From Didymodactylos carnosus (lineage: Eukaryota; Rotifera; Eurotatoria; Philodinida; Philodinidae): DNA of 64,000 nt. Both the position numbers and the translations under genes were made by a program. Positions 11,337 to 23,900 of the stretch are shown in pieces. The notes under the pieces were generated by a model. The model was not told where the DNA came from, did no database searches, and saw only the letters and a program-made list of their open reading frames with translations. The stretch covers positions 1 to 64,000 of the forward strand of contig CAJNOQ010000184.1 of assembly GCA_905250885.1 (NCBI GenBank). Direction: 5' to 3'. The stretch's first letter is position 1; each line of letters opens with the position of its first letter.

Positions 11337-14300
11337 TTAAGTGTTGCCCGGTTTCGTTCCGAATTCTACTCTCGATGGTTTTAATGTTTCACGATTTCTC
11401 TGTTTACTTGGATCTCTTGGTGTAACAACCAACACAGGTGGTTTCCATTCTTTTTTCTTAACAGATTTATTTGTATCTTCAATACTGTTTGCCGACGATT
11501 TTATACGTTCAAGCTCGGCTCGTAGGTCTTTATTCATTCGATCTAATTCATCAATTTTTAAATCACGCCATTTAATCTCATTTAAATTATCTTGTTCAAT
11601 TTTAGGTTGTAAAACATCTTTGGAACATATCGCTGATAATTCTGTCACTTGATCAGTACCAAATAAGCGTGCTAACAAATCATAAAATGGTTTATTTTTG
11701 TTATCTTGTAACGGTAATTTTCGACTTGTATACAATGAATCGTACAGTTCATCTTTCAACTTATCAGTACCAATTCCTCGACCCCTTAATGATTCTATTT
11801 CAGTTGTATAACGTTTTAATTTATTTTGCATTTGATCCATTGTATCTCCATCTAAACCACTTTGTAAGATGGTAGTTTTCAACATTTTATCTAAACAAAA
11901 AAAAGCAAATTTCTAATCATAATATAATTAGAAACAATGAGTATAAAGTCTCTGTACCCAATTGTCGTAACCAATCTGTCAGCATGATCATTTTATCATG
12001 CATTTTGAATACAGAACGATTGTTCGCATCCACCTTGAACATATCACATGCGATAAAATATGAACGAAAGGATAACGTCATGTTCCCGTACGTACCATTC
12101 TTATCTGACTAGACCATTTTTGTTCAAAATCAGATTTCAGACGATCAACTTCACCACGCAATTCTCTCATTTCTTCTTCCTATAAAATAAAACATATCAA
12201 TAAACCATCATTTATTTGTGTATAATGGCAATGATTACTTTTCGTTGACGAGCAAACTGTTCCGATTTTAATGCATCTTTAAATACAATGACGTTTCGTT
12301 TTTCTTCTTCAATTGTTTCAATTAATTTTTGTTGTGCCTCATAATGTTGACGTTTTAAATTAATTAATTCAACCGATTTTCCTTGGTTCTGTGGTCTCCA
12401 CGTTTCTTTGAGAAAAGCTTTCAACAGCTAAAGAGAAAAATGATCAAATATCTTAAATAGTCAATTGGAGGATATATCTCACTTGCTCTTGAAGATAAAT
12501 TTTTAGTTTTTCTCGTGTTTCAACTTTTAATTTATCCACTCCCGGACATTTTCGCAAGAAGTCATCGTCGATAACGATTTCCCCAGTAGTATCCATCATA
12601 TCGCCGGCTTTTTTCTCTAAAGAACAAAAGAAAAATTTGATTTAAAATGATACATTAAAAAACAAAATTATCTACCTTCTGCTTCGAGAAATTCACCAAG
12701 AAATGGTTGTCCATTAGCGATTAATGCTTCGGAAAATCTGTTAAAAGCCAAATCAGCATTTTCAATTAGACTTGGAAGAAATTTTTTGTTTCGTTCGCTC
12801 AAACTCGTGGTACTCTTAAAAAACGATATAAATGTCAATTGTTAACTTTTTCTAAGAAAATGTTCATTATGTTTTTTATACACAATGAAAAGTTGATAAA
12901 CTTCGCAAAAAATTGAGCTAGAACGTGCTAACAAAATGAGATTTTCAACAATTTTTTGTGCTATAAGTTATCAATATTTCTTTTTCAACATATTGATATA
13001 CACTAAGACACATCACCGTAAATTTTTAGATACTGTTCAGCGTGCTCGCTTCTCTCGTATATAACAGATTTCCTGTAAATGTATTTTGTTTGCAGAAAAA
13101 ACGAGAAAACTCTGCAGATCTGTCATTTTGTTTCAAAGTAAAAAGCGTCAACCTAAAATGTTCGGTTTCAGCAGATTATACTGCTCAGCGCAAAACGACT
13201 GCAAAACAATAGATAAATGAAAACAAGATCTTGGCAGATCCGTCCCTGTCTCGCGCCGAAATGTGCGATTTTCTAGTGAAGGAATTCTCTAGATATATCT
13301 TGCGCAGTTTCGGTTGTAGTAATTAGATTCCCTATCTCTATGTATAACATTCCCTTCTTTTCTTTCACACTATAATTAATCACGTATTAATTATCTCGAT
13401 CGTAGAAAGTTTCTAAGTCCCAAATTTGGAGTGACCCTGTTTACGGCATATATCTGAGAAAACTAAAAAGGGTAACGCAAAAACAACCTTGGATGTGTTG
13501 TATTCAGTGTGAGTTTTAAATTCTCTTTTTTGTCTCCGTTGTCTATAATATGAAATTACCGAGATCGACGGACAGAAAAATGTGCTCGAGGTATATCGAC
13601 GATTGTTTAATTATCGTTTGTGCGCCTACGACTAGGATCATTAATAGACTGGTCAATATACTGGGAAAAACACTGTTTCCTATAAATCTTCCGAATTGTC
13701 GCTCGTACAAAGTTTCGTCCTCAGAAATGGCACATCTACATAATATAACAAATATAAAGTCCGAAGGAACCAGATTGATCAGATGAGGCGTTGATAAAGA
13801 AGTGTCCGTCACCGGATTTGAATCTTGTGCGTTTTTAAATTGTCGATTGCCGGTTTTACTAAAAGCTTGACCTCGCCTCGAGCTATAGCTACCTACGAGA
13901 CAGGGTAAAAACATGTCATCCTTAGTGGTATAAAATATTCTAATCGCAGATACAATATAAAGCTTTTCAAGGGCTACAATTAGACTAACTTCTATTTTCT
14001 ACTATACCTTAATATACAAAGAGCAGAAATAGAAATGAGCAATACGAGTGATTTTACGCTCTGCATCCTGGTCTACAACAATTTCATGAGCTGGACGTTT
14101 TCAGTGGAATTTTTGTGAATCGGTATAAGCTTTATTTTGTCAGAATACAAGCGGAAGAATATTCCATTATAGTATTCCAAACTAAAACTGTCGAAGAACA
14201 CAAAATCAATTTTGTACGAATAAAGATTCGAACATGTGAACTTTTTATGAATTGCGTATAACTTTCACTAAGGAATGAAATGCATTTGATTCTAATGCAT

Positions 14301-15474
14301 AAGTAAGTGTATAGAAGCTAGGTTTCATATCTAAATTTTGTAATAACGCAGCTTCGTCAACAGTGCCATCACTCAACGATTGGCGTTGATGTTCTAAAAT
14401 ATCTTTCCAAATTAGCTTAAAAAGAGATCTACATTTTGCGGGCTAGAACCGGTCTATAAGACGAACCAAGATGGACCTACACATCTCTAAACTAAAATAG
14501 AAAAGGCTTTTATTAGTTAGAAAGCTCTTCTTGTTCATGTCTCCTCGCACAATTTTTCTCAAAGTCTACCAGTTTTCCATCGTATATAAAAAATGCAATA
14601 GGCATTTTACAAAAAAATTGAAAGAATATTTTTGAATAAAAGATGAAGTTTAATCGATAAAAACCAGAAAAGGCTCATTCTTCATGATACACTCGATGGT
14701 TGACTTTTTGGCATATTTACAAAAGATAAACTAATTAAAACTCGCATGAAGGCAAATTAATCTAAGTCATTCAAAACCTAATCCAGATAACAAGACAGCT
14801 ATATTTTTGGTTGTTCTTTTTAATGCTTCAAAGAAGTCAAAATACCCAAATTTCAAGTGTGAATTCAGAGTTTTGAGAACAAAATTAAGCTATTAGATAG
14901 ACCCTACCCAAAATATCCCACGGACATTTTGCGTTCTGAAAGAAAGGATAAAAACAAAACAATTGGAAAGTCGTTACGTAAACTGTGAATTTGCAGTTGA
15001 GAGTCGCGATGTGAAAATTTATCTGTAAAAGAAAATAAGTGTTCTGATGGGATAAAGGAGAATTGGAAATTGTTAGGATGTGATGCTACGGAAACGAGTG
15101 CCATTAGGTGTTTTCAATCATCGGAAAGACGAATAAAGTTTATTGAAAGCTACTGTAAATACTTCGGAGAATTGGAAATGAGATTGTGTTGAATACTTCA
15201 GAAAGAACATTTCCATCTTCCAAAATATAATTTCACAGTTCACATATTTCATTTTTAGAAGAGACATTTTTTATTTATTACAACCAAGCTCATTTCACTT
15301 TTTCCAAGAGTGCCTTAAGTCAAGGTGTCCACTTACTTTAATTTCGTCGAAGACGAAATCTGGTAACACTCTTTTATCTTTAAACCATTTCAAAAATTGA
15401 TCGGTTAATACCAAATTATTTTCTAATAAATTTCGATATTGTTCAATTAAATCTCGTTTTTTCAAATTTACCAT
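11337..15474 (-). CDS. CARD domain plus coiled-coil protein
   Basis: Seven coding exons (15337-15474, 12676-12814, 12483-12616, 12239-12427, 12096-12179, 11958-12033, 11337-11890) join in frame to 437 aa. Residues 1-92, from the first two exons, read as a CARD fold: MVNLKKRDLIEQYRNLLENN, then LTDQFLKWF, VLPDFVFDEI, FLPSLIENADLAF and GQPFLGEFLE, in the order and spacing of the six-helix death fold. Long charged heptad-like helices follow (about 137-330), then a basic, proline-containing tail. CARDs make homotypic contacts in apoptotic and innate immune complexes, and the coiled coil suggests oligomerisation, as in CARD9/CARMA-type adaptors. No enzymatic or kinase domain is present, so it would be an adaptor. 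The first intron is 2.5 kb and carries foreign fragments. Orthology to a named CARD gene is not claimed. Confidence 0.8.
13545..13786 (+). mobile_element. Reverse-transcriptase fossil, possibly Penelope-like
   Basis: Within the first intron of the CARD gene and on the opposite strand, a short open stretch contains RYIDDCLIIV, which matches the catalytic (Y/F)xDD box of reverse transcriptases. The flanking residues do not fix the class. A Penelope-like origin is possible because such elements are common in bdelloids. Only a small piece remains and it looks old and broken. No terminal repeats were found. Confidence 0.4.
14245..14418 (-). pseudogene. Coding-like fragment inside the CARD gene intron
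   Basis: Same strand as the host gene. The frame reads LIWKDILEHQRQSLSDG, then TVDEAALLQNLDMKP, then a short tail to a stop at 14245-14247. It has the look of a real helical protein segment. It cannot be a constitutive exon, because exons 1 and 2 of the CARD gene join in phase 0 and together make one fold. It may be a relic of another gene or an alternative terminal exon. I do not recognise the family. Confidence 0.3.
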
Positions 15475-16134
15475 ATCGCTTTGGTTTTGTTATAAAATAT
15501 TTGTTAAACTAAAAATCTCTTTTTTAAACTTTGGTTTTTTCTTCTTCTGTGTTGCTCAAAAATGATCTTTCACATCGCAGAGGCAGCTTATTTAATTTTT
15601 TTTATTCTTTTTTCGCTCTCTCTCTCTCTCTCGCTCCCTCTCTCTTCGTTTACGATGATTGTAAAAATGTATGCATGTGTGAGTGAGTGATGTATTTGAT
15701 TTGTTCATGACACGATGAATGTGTAAAGTCTATAGAATAAGTGTGTGTCATCAAAAGAAAAAAAATCTTAAAGAATGAAATTATAAAGTATTTAAATTAT
15801 CGTGTTTCTGTTACTGATAGAGAGATGGTACGACAACACAAATGTTGTTTTTAGTACTCACAATTTTATTTTTTCTATTTTTCATAGAGTATAGACAATA
15901 ATAAAATTACAGCAAAACTTCGTGAAATCCAGGTGTTGTATGTCGAGCGAGAAATGAAAAACTCAGCTTTCGTTTTTCTCAACTTTTGCTAGCCCTGTAT
16001 TTATTACTTGTTTACACGGATCGGTATGATTATCTTCTTCTTGTGTACTATTAATCTGATGTGAAATAACATATAACTACGCTAATGGAATTTCTTACAA
16101 TCAAGACCTTGTAAATAGAAATGTTAAAATACTG

Positions 16135-16571
16135 ACGAGGGAACCTTTCAAACTGTTACGTCGCTTTTTCAACCAAATCTAGTGGATTATAGGTAATCGA
16201 CCACGCTGATCCCGAATATGAACATGAAACCTGCCATTAGGCCTTCAAAGATTCGGTTTTCTGGAACACCAGTTTTTCAGAAACTCTAAAAAGCAACCAA
16301 AACCTTTCTGAATGAGCCACGATTGGAACCTGCAAATTTCTGATTAAAATGAGACATCTCCCAGTTCGACATGACCTTTCTTTGCAAAATTCTATAATTT
16401 ACAAGAAAAGCTCTAAATTAATTTTTCTTTCTGTTTTCTGTAGCTTTGAGCTAACAACGAACAATTGATGCTTTTCTTGTAAATTCTATAATTTTGCAAA
16501 GAAAGGTCATGTAGAGCTGGGAGATGTCTCATTTTAATCAGAAATTTGCAGGCTACAATCATGGTTCTCCA
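16135..16571. mobile_element. ACGAGG-family foldback MITE, copy 1 (right terminus lost)
   Basis: Begins ACGAGGGAACC and shares long blocks with the copies at 20526 and 42367, for example TTATAGGTAATCGACCACGC, GATCCCGAATATGAACATGA and TTTCTGATTAAAATGAGAC. The central hairpin is well kept: arms at about 16312-16425 and 16467-16571 carry ACATGACCTTTCTTTGCAAA and its inverse. The outer right arm is missing, so this copy is shortened. Confidence 0.8.
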
Positions 16572-19500
16572 CTTTTTTTTCATATATGATAGTCATAGTC
16601 GTCAGATATACGATAATATATCATCCTAGGCTCTTCTATGGACAACTATGATCCAGGATGAAAATATTTTGAAGTTGCTCTAAAAATGAAAACAAGAGTC
16701 TAAAGTACAATAATGATTTAAAACTATCAACAACTTGTTTACAAGAAGTTCCATTAGAATGCCGCTACCCTAGTGTGATGATGATATATCAGCTGAATAA
16801 TTCAGAGAGAATTCCATTTTATCTAAATATAAGGTTTCTAATTTAATTGAACGAGTATAAGCATTGCACTTTATTAATAATTCATTGTACTATTGATTGA
16901 TTCTCTTGTTCAAATTAGCAAAGTTTTTTAGATGCACTTTCCTTTTAAAAAAAAGGAAATTAGTAAAAGATAATTAACTTTAAGGACGTTGTCATAAATC
17001 ATAGCTTTTGAGCTTCTTAACATATTGTGAACGATTTATTTTCTCGTCTGTACCATTGTATTTAAACTAGAATCGATTATGTGAGAATATTGTCAGTTGT
17101 TTCTGTTGAACAAAGTAATGTATTTCGAATTTCAACGTCTGAGCAATCCACATAAATTTGATTAATAAAACATATCAAGAGTTCAGTAAAAAAAAGTAAT
17201 TTTGTTTTTCTAAAAGAAATCAAGAATTGAATATTTAATTTCTTTAACACAATAGTTTGTTGGAAAATACATTTTTCTATAAGAAAGAAAGTGAATAAAA
17301 GAATGTCATTAATCGTACTACTTATTTAAATTCTATTTTTGTGGATAGATATAAATATAGGACGCTTTTCAATTTACTCAATATGTTTTTTTATCTACTA
17401 TTCTCGGACACATTGATATTTTAGAGGTACGTTATAGATACTTCATTCTCTTTCTTGCTTCATTGGTCACATTGTTTCATTTCAAGATCAAATGACCGTC
17501 AGAAATTTGATAAACAAACGTGTCTAAGCAAGATGATTTAGAATACTGTTCTGACTCTCTTTTTTTCTTTTATTCACTTAGATCCATATATTTTCTATTT
17601 ATAATTTCTATAACAAAAAAAAACAACTGAACTTTTTTTTTTTGTACACAGGAAAAAATGGTCATGGAATCGATTCCTACTGGAACATGGTGATAGGAAA
17701 TCGTATATTTTCATTGTTCATTTTTTCTTATAGTATATAATTGATGTATTATAACAACAAAAACAAGGGAATGTCTCAACAGGAAACTACCTGGTTTTTT
17801 TTTTTATATCAAGTATATGGAAATGTTCCGTTCTATGAAGTGAATGAGGTATATTGGAAATAGAAATTTGTTTCACGTTTTGATACAAAAGTGTTTAAAC
17901 TAATATGAATGGCAAAGTGTTTTTCTTTCCTTACCTATAGATATTTTCTTTGTAATACAATACTAAAAAAATTTTGAATAAAACATAACAATTTTTATCA
18001 TAAAAGAGCAATTTTGAACGTTTTTTATGCCATTGATAATTAGCCGGAAGACATTTCAATATTCAAAATTGTCTTAGAAAATTTTGAATAGAAAAGTAAA
18101 ATAGACAATATCTAAAAATTCTATCCAGCAACATTTAATGTCAAACTGAATTTAAAAAAGAAATATAGAAAAATGAACAGAGTTTACCATTCAGAATTTA
18201 GTGATAAAAACTATACAACGAAGAGACATCTATCCTATCATTTTACTTAAAATTCTCTATCTACTACTCTACAAGCAGAAAATCGGCTCAGAATTTTATA
18301 TATATAAAATTTTTGAACTGTTGTATTCAATATAAAATTGATTTGTCTGAAATTGGCTAATTTCACACTTCTGTCTTCTCTACATACTCCAAACTGTTTT
18401 TTTTAAATTTTTCATCCACAAACAATTAAAACTGTGATTACTAAGAATAATTTCCAAAATCTGAAACATGGTTATGGTCTGCTAGTATTTATCTGTTTCC
18501 ATTCTACATTTACCAGAATTTTTGGTATTCTAAACAAAGTTGTTTGATGAAACTTTGTATTTTAGTTTGTTCTGAAGAAACATTTGCTTATTGATCTTTT
18601 TTGTATATTCGATGCAAGTATCACCGAGTTCATTGACCAAACATAGGTGTATACAATATAAAATTTTCTATCTAAATATAGACTTCAAATGCATGGTGAG
18701 AACATTTGTTTTTCTAAAAGCTTTTCACACAAGATAGCTGCCCCTCAAATCGCTCAGATGACGTTTCTTTAATATATACAGATCTTAGTCACGTTAAATC
18801 TTCATGTCTCTGTGGCTGTCTGTTATTAGTCATCGTCAATTCTAATTGCGACGTGACGGACCTAAAAGTGCGTGAACTCAAATAAAACCAAAAATATTTG
18901 GACTTCACGAACATTTTCATCCAACAAATTTGATCGAAATCCAACTTCAGTACTCAAAAGATAAGCATCTCTTGTTAAAATAAAAGATTTTAAACTCTTT
19001 GTGTTTAGGAAAAAATTGAAAAATACTGTTAACTGTTTCGTATTAACTGAGAAAACTTCATTTTGCCGTGAAAATGACCGTTACGCTTTCTTTTAAAGTA
19101 TTTTAGCCATAATATCGCTACAATCGAACGGAGCGTAGTTTTTCTCTAGATGAATACTTTTTTCACTTCTGTTTGAAATCATAATTTGTGGAAGGGATGA
19201 AACAGGATAGAGATAAAGAACATTCTTTCCTTTTACTCAGTATATTTAGAATTAATTTTTCGTAACTGACTATTACCTTGTCTATCGTCTTATCTATTTG
19301 CTCAACGTTATTCCGGATCATAAAACGGTTAAAATTAACATTTCAACAAAAATATTTTGGAAAAAACTAGCATTACGAGCGATGCCAAAAATCTAAACAT
19401 GATCCAAATAACTGATTGGACGAAAGATGTTGAGTATATACGACAATTATTCGACTCGTATCAATTGGAATTAAACAACGAGAAGTTATATACACAATTC

Positions 19501-20525
19501 AGTTTAAGAGTAATTATTTAGTATCTATGTTTTTTCGATAAAAAATATTTTGACCTGTTGTCAATTGAGTTCTTATATTTGATGAACGTCACAAATCTTT
19601 TGTACCATGATTTGACACGCAATCCAAAACTATTTTAGTATTGTTTGATGCAATACTAATATTATTATTACAAAACTACTTTCTTAATAAAACAGTGTTT
19701 TCATATTTCGATACACTGCAATTATTACATTTGATATTTTGTTGTCTTTTTACGTTTTTGAAGAAACATAATATATTTCATACAATTGAAATACGTTAAG
19801 GAAAAGCATTTACAAAATTTTGCGAGCATTCGACACAAATTGAATGTTCTAGAACATAAACATTAGAGAAAAACGAAGTCTTGAAATACAACAATAAATC
19901 ATGCGTTTTAAAAATCCAGCTAGGATTGAGAATGCTTCTTAATTTCGAATTTCCGAATGTTGAACTTTATGTATATGTTCACTTCTTCAACAGCTCTACT
20001 TAAATAATAATCTTTGTCCGAATGGTTCTTTCAAAATCGTTGATAAAGAATGTTTATCATATCATATATTCGTGGATGGTGCAAGAAAAACGCTAGAGTG
20101 ATTTTTGACGGCATTGACAAGAATTGATCTCACACTACATAAATAACACCATTGTGATACATAATAACATTTTCATAATTGTGTAGGCTTTGTTGAACAT
20201 TGCTGACTCTACAAAATTTGACACTGCAGATTGGAGGATCAGTCAACATGCGGTACTAGAGTGATTCTAGCAAAGCACTGATTATAGTGCTAATATCTAA
20301 GGATATAAGAATCCAAGTGTGATTCCTTCACATGCACCAAATGCGATCTCATCGATAATTCTCACTGGGGTACTATAAGACTATCGCCTTTCTCATTTAT
20401 ATTTTCAGATCAAAGAAGTATGATTTAGTCTTGTACAAACCACATTTTGTCCAAACACAGATTGCTTATCTTAGGTTTGATATTCATAAGCCACACATTT
20501 AGTCTATAATATTTTTTGAATGCTA

Positions 20526-20917
20526 ACGAGGAAACATATCCAACTGTTACCTAGTTTTTCCAGTCAAGTCCACTAGGTTATAGGTAATCGACTACGCTGA
20601 TCCCGAATATGAACATGAGAGCTGCTCTTAGGCCTTTGAAGATTTAGGGCTTCTCTTGTAAATTATATAACTTTGCAAAGAAAGTAGAGCTGGGAGAGGT
20701 CTCATTTTAACCAGAATTGTGCGCACTGCAATTATGCCTCATTAAGAAAGGTTTTGGTTCTTTTTTAGTTTCTGAAAAACTGGTTTTCCAGTAAACCGGA
20801 TCTTTGAAGGCCTAGTGGGACCTCTCATGCTCATATTCGGAATCAGCGTGATCGATTACCTATAACCCAGTGGGTTTGACTGAAAAAGCGAGGTAACAGT
20901 TGAATATGTTTCCTCGT
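20526..20917. mobile_element. ACGAGG-family foldback MITE, copy 2 (full ends)
   Basis: The left end ACGAGGAAACATATCCAACT returns inverted at the right end (TTGAATATGTTTCCTCGT). Arms are about 115 bp and include GGTTATAGGTAATCGA and its inverse. The centre keeps the family core (TTGCAAAGAAAG, GAGCTGGGAGAGGTCTCATT) but is shorter than in the other copies. There is no transposase. Confidence 0.85.
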
Positions 20918-22541
20918 AAGTTATCGGATGCGAACATGCTTGTATTTTCACCCTAAATATCAGATCTTTCTTTAGTTCAAAATAAAAATTTATCTAATTT
21001 CTTATACAAAGAAATGCAAGATGTTGAAACATTTTGTGCAGACAAGATTTGACAGAAATCTTTTACTAGAATCTTTGTCAACTGTGATGGAGAAGAGAAG
21101 TATTAACTTACAGATCGAATGCTCAATAATCTATACTGATTGAAGTACGAACTTAACTTTGCAAATTCAATGCATCACACATGCTCTGATTTAATATAAA
21201 TTGTTTTCAGGATGAAATAAATATGTTTGATCAAGAAGGCTCGTTCTCGCAATCTTTTAACTGGAAATGCTAAAAACTTCAAAACTCATTTGTGAAATTG
21301 GAAAAAATGAAGCATTTATTAGATAAGGTAGACTCAAAAAAGGTTAGACAATTTCCGATATTATAGGAAAGTTAAGGGAAGTTCACTACTATTTTCGGGA
21401 ATTAAGGGAGCTAATGTCCGCTCCAGCTGCAGTTTGTACAACAAATACTTCAGAGTCTATCACAGATTCGAATTTTTTTTGCAAAAAATACGTTTTCTTT
21501 CTCGAAATATTCGAAAAATACTGATTCCACATTTTTCAACGTAAGATTAGAAAATACGAAGGAGGGCAGTATCCTTAACATTATACTGTCGAAGTTCATA
21601 TTAGTAAAAGATATAAGATATATCTCTTTTTCTCAGTTTTTTTTCATAGGATCATGCCAAAATAACTGTAAGATCGCTGCTTTGCGACTTGTTTTAACAA
21701 TCTTCAGATTATAATGATCCGTTATTGATAGTAAATAATTCTACATAAAACTGTTTGATTAGCCAATTGAGAAAATAGCGCAATGAACGCTCGTTCTCTC
21801 ATAATTATTCATTGAACGGTTCTATCTTTAGACAGAGTACCAACACATTAGTTGTTACTCACAATTATATTTTGTTTTGCATTTATTTGGACAACCTTCT
21901 AGACATTGAAATAAAAGCATGTATCTGATACACTGTTGTAGTGTTTGATATTGAGATGAATCGATAATTAAAACTTGAAAAATAAATTATTTTTGTTAAT
22001 CAATGTGTCCAACAAGTTTGCGATAAATTCTTTATTAACATCAAGTTTGTCTTTACTGTTTTGAGTAAACTTGTAAGATAGGATAAGAGCTTAAAAGGTT
22101 GTACACAAAAAATGACGGTGCACGATAAAGCATCTTTGATTGCACTTACACACTAGCGATAGCAATTTGTAAAATATCGATCTACTAACTCAGATAAGAG
22201 AAAGCGACAAACTTAAGTGCTAAAATATGCGAAAAATGTAGATAAACGGCATTCGGAAATGTTACTCGTCCATCTGAGATGTTATGAAGTGCTGTTAAGT
22301 GATTTATCAGTGCATGTTATCTATACATATGTATCGTCTTTTTAAATGTAGGACTGACATTTTATCGGATAAAAGTTGCCATCTTGAAATTCTGAAAAGT
22401 ATGGACGCGAAAAAATAAAATTTATCTTTGTTTGTTCAGCCTTTTAGTAAACTTTGAACAATATAAATATGGAGAAGGTAAGTAAGTCTAATCACTTTAT
22501 CTCATTTCTGGAAGTTTCAATAAACGTGCATAGTCTTCAAC

Positions 22542-23900
22542 ATGTTGAGGTAAGCATCAAATTGATTTTAAAACCACGGATAAAGGTATGTAGTATATTT
22601 TCTTTCTAGTTACGTCATACTAATTATATTGCTCGGTATCAACTTCGCTGTTACACTACCAGTTTCTACACAGCCAAGTGCGATATTATCAGGTCAGTTA
22701 TTTTTCATCTCCGTTTTAATTCTTCTCGCCTCAGGCTTGCTTCGATAGAAAGCGCATCATAAATCATTAATCTAGTATAGAAGAACTCTCAGAATTTAGT
22801 CGGATGAATCTTTATTTCTTTCGACATGAGCCTCAACCGACATTTGTCATTGGGATACGCTCGCAACCATTTCTTGACTAGTGGTGAAGCTAGAAAAAGA
22901 TGCTAGGTCAGACTTAGTCCTCGATTTCTTATGGTAATCCAAAAGAAGAAAACTATTCGTATAGCGGAACGGTTAAAGTTCCTAAGTTCTAAAAGTATCA
23001 GCGAGGATTTCAGAATTCTCGCTTCCAGAGCCCTGCATCACCAATGTCGTGTCCTATGGGAGTCAATCTTTATCCTTTTTTTTGTCTGCAAAAATATCGT
23101 TCCAAAAATGTCTATTATTTTAATTTTATTTTATTTTTATATTAAATAAAAATAATATAAAAGTGTCTAAAGTTTCTCAGTCAAAGACTATCTGAATCTA
23201 AAAAATTGTTTTTAAGTATTCTTACTGATACACGTTCAGATGTTGCTAAATTTTTTTCTAGATTAAAGAGCGCATAACTTCTAATCTGTTTCACAATAGT
23301 CTTAACGTTTAATGTATCCTATAGAACAGGACAAGGTTAGCTACATGGCTCTTTTCGTCATAAATCTCTTCTCTTATCAATATCTGTGTGCTTGACATAA
23401 ACATCGTTGAGCTGATTTCTTCAAAATTCTTTATTTCTCTGTTCGAAACAATGTGAAAGTGATTCGCTATCATACGCACAGTTTTTTTGATTTTAGATAT
23501 TAAAAGTGATAGTGCTGTTTACTATAAATGGCTTCCCTATTTCAAAGATAATGAGAATCAAATAAATTCTACTGTTCTGCCATTGAATCAAGAGATTAAC
23601 TCAAAAAAAGAAGATGTTTCATTCACCCCCGTAATTTCAACAAATGAACCAACAATTTCAGATTTCGTCAATGAATCAGAGGAAAAATCTCCGAAACAAA
23701 ATGAAAATGAAGAACCAGAGAAGAAAAAAGATGTTCCATTCATCCCCGTAATTTCAGTAAATGATCCAACAATTACAGATTTCGTCGCTGAATCAAAGAA
23801 AAAACCTCCGAAAAAAAATGAAAATGAAGAAGCATCGAAGAAAAAAGAAGGCAAACGTAATGGAAAAGAAAGTGATAATGAAAGTGACAAGGAAGATTGA
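22542..23900 (+). CDS. Small secreted orphan with two 40-residue charged repeats
   Basis: Three exons (22542-22549, 22610-22692, 23497-23900) give 164 aa. The N-terminus MLSYVILIILLGINFAVTLP is a clear signal peptide and is readable only with this splice choice, which supports the exon pair. The mature part starts with an aromatic stretch (VYYKWLPYF) and then has two tandem units of about 40 residues. Each unit contains (S/P)F(T/I)PVIS followed by PTI(S/T)DFV and a Lys/Glu/Asn-rich linker. The C-terminus is almost wholly charged and ends SDNESDKED. No cysteines occur after the signal. The composition predicts a disordered, extracellular, very hydrophilic protein. I do not recognise a family. 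The 804-nt intron 2 contains no obvious exon. The tiny first exon is the weakest part. Confidence 0.65.

Larger units (their letters stand above)
15475..22541. other. 7-kb intergenic region without a recognised gene
   Basis: AT-rich throughout; no open frame with coding character and no exon-like series on either strand. A TC-rich tract lies at about 15610-15650, upstream of the CARD gene start. Two copies of the ACGAGG foldback family are inserted (16135-16571 and 20526-20917, listed separately). The rest holds no feature I can support. Confidence 0.45.

Noticed and set aside
15608-15650. TC-rich tract upstream of the CARD gene
   Set aside because: Plain microsatellite-like run; no evidence of regulatory function from sequence alone.
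23588-23890. Antisense open frame over the secreted orphan gene
   Set aside because: It is the mirror of the Lys/Glu-rich repeats (giving Phe/Ser runs) and has no splice or start support.
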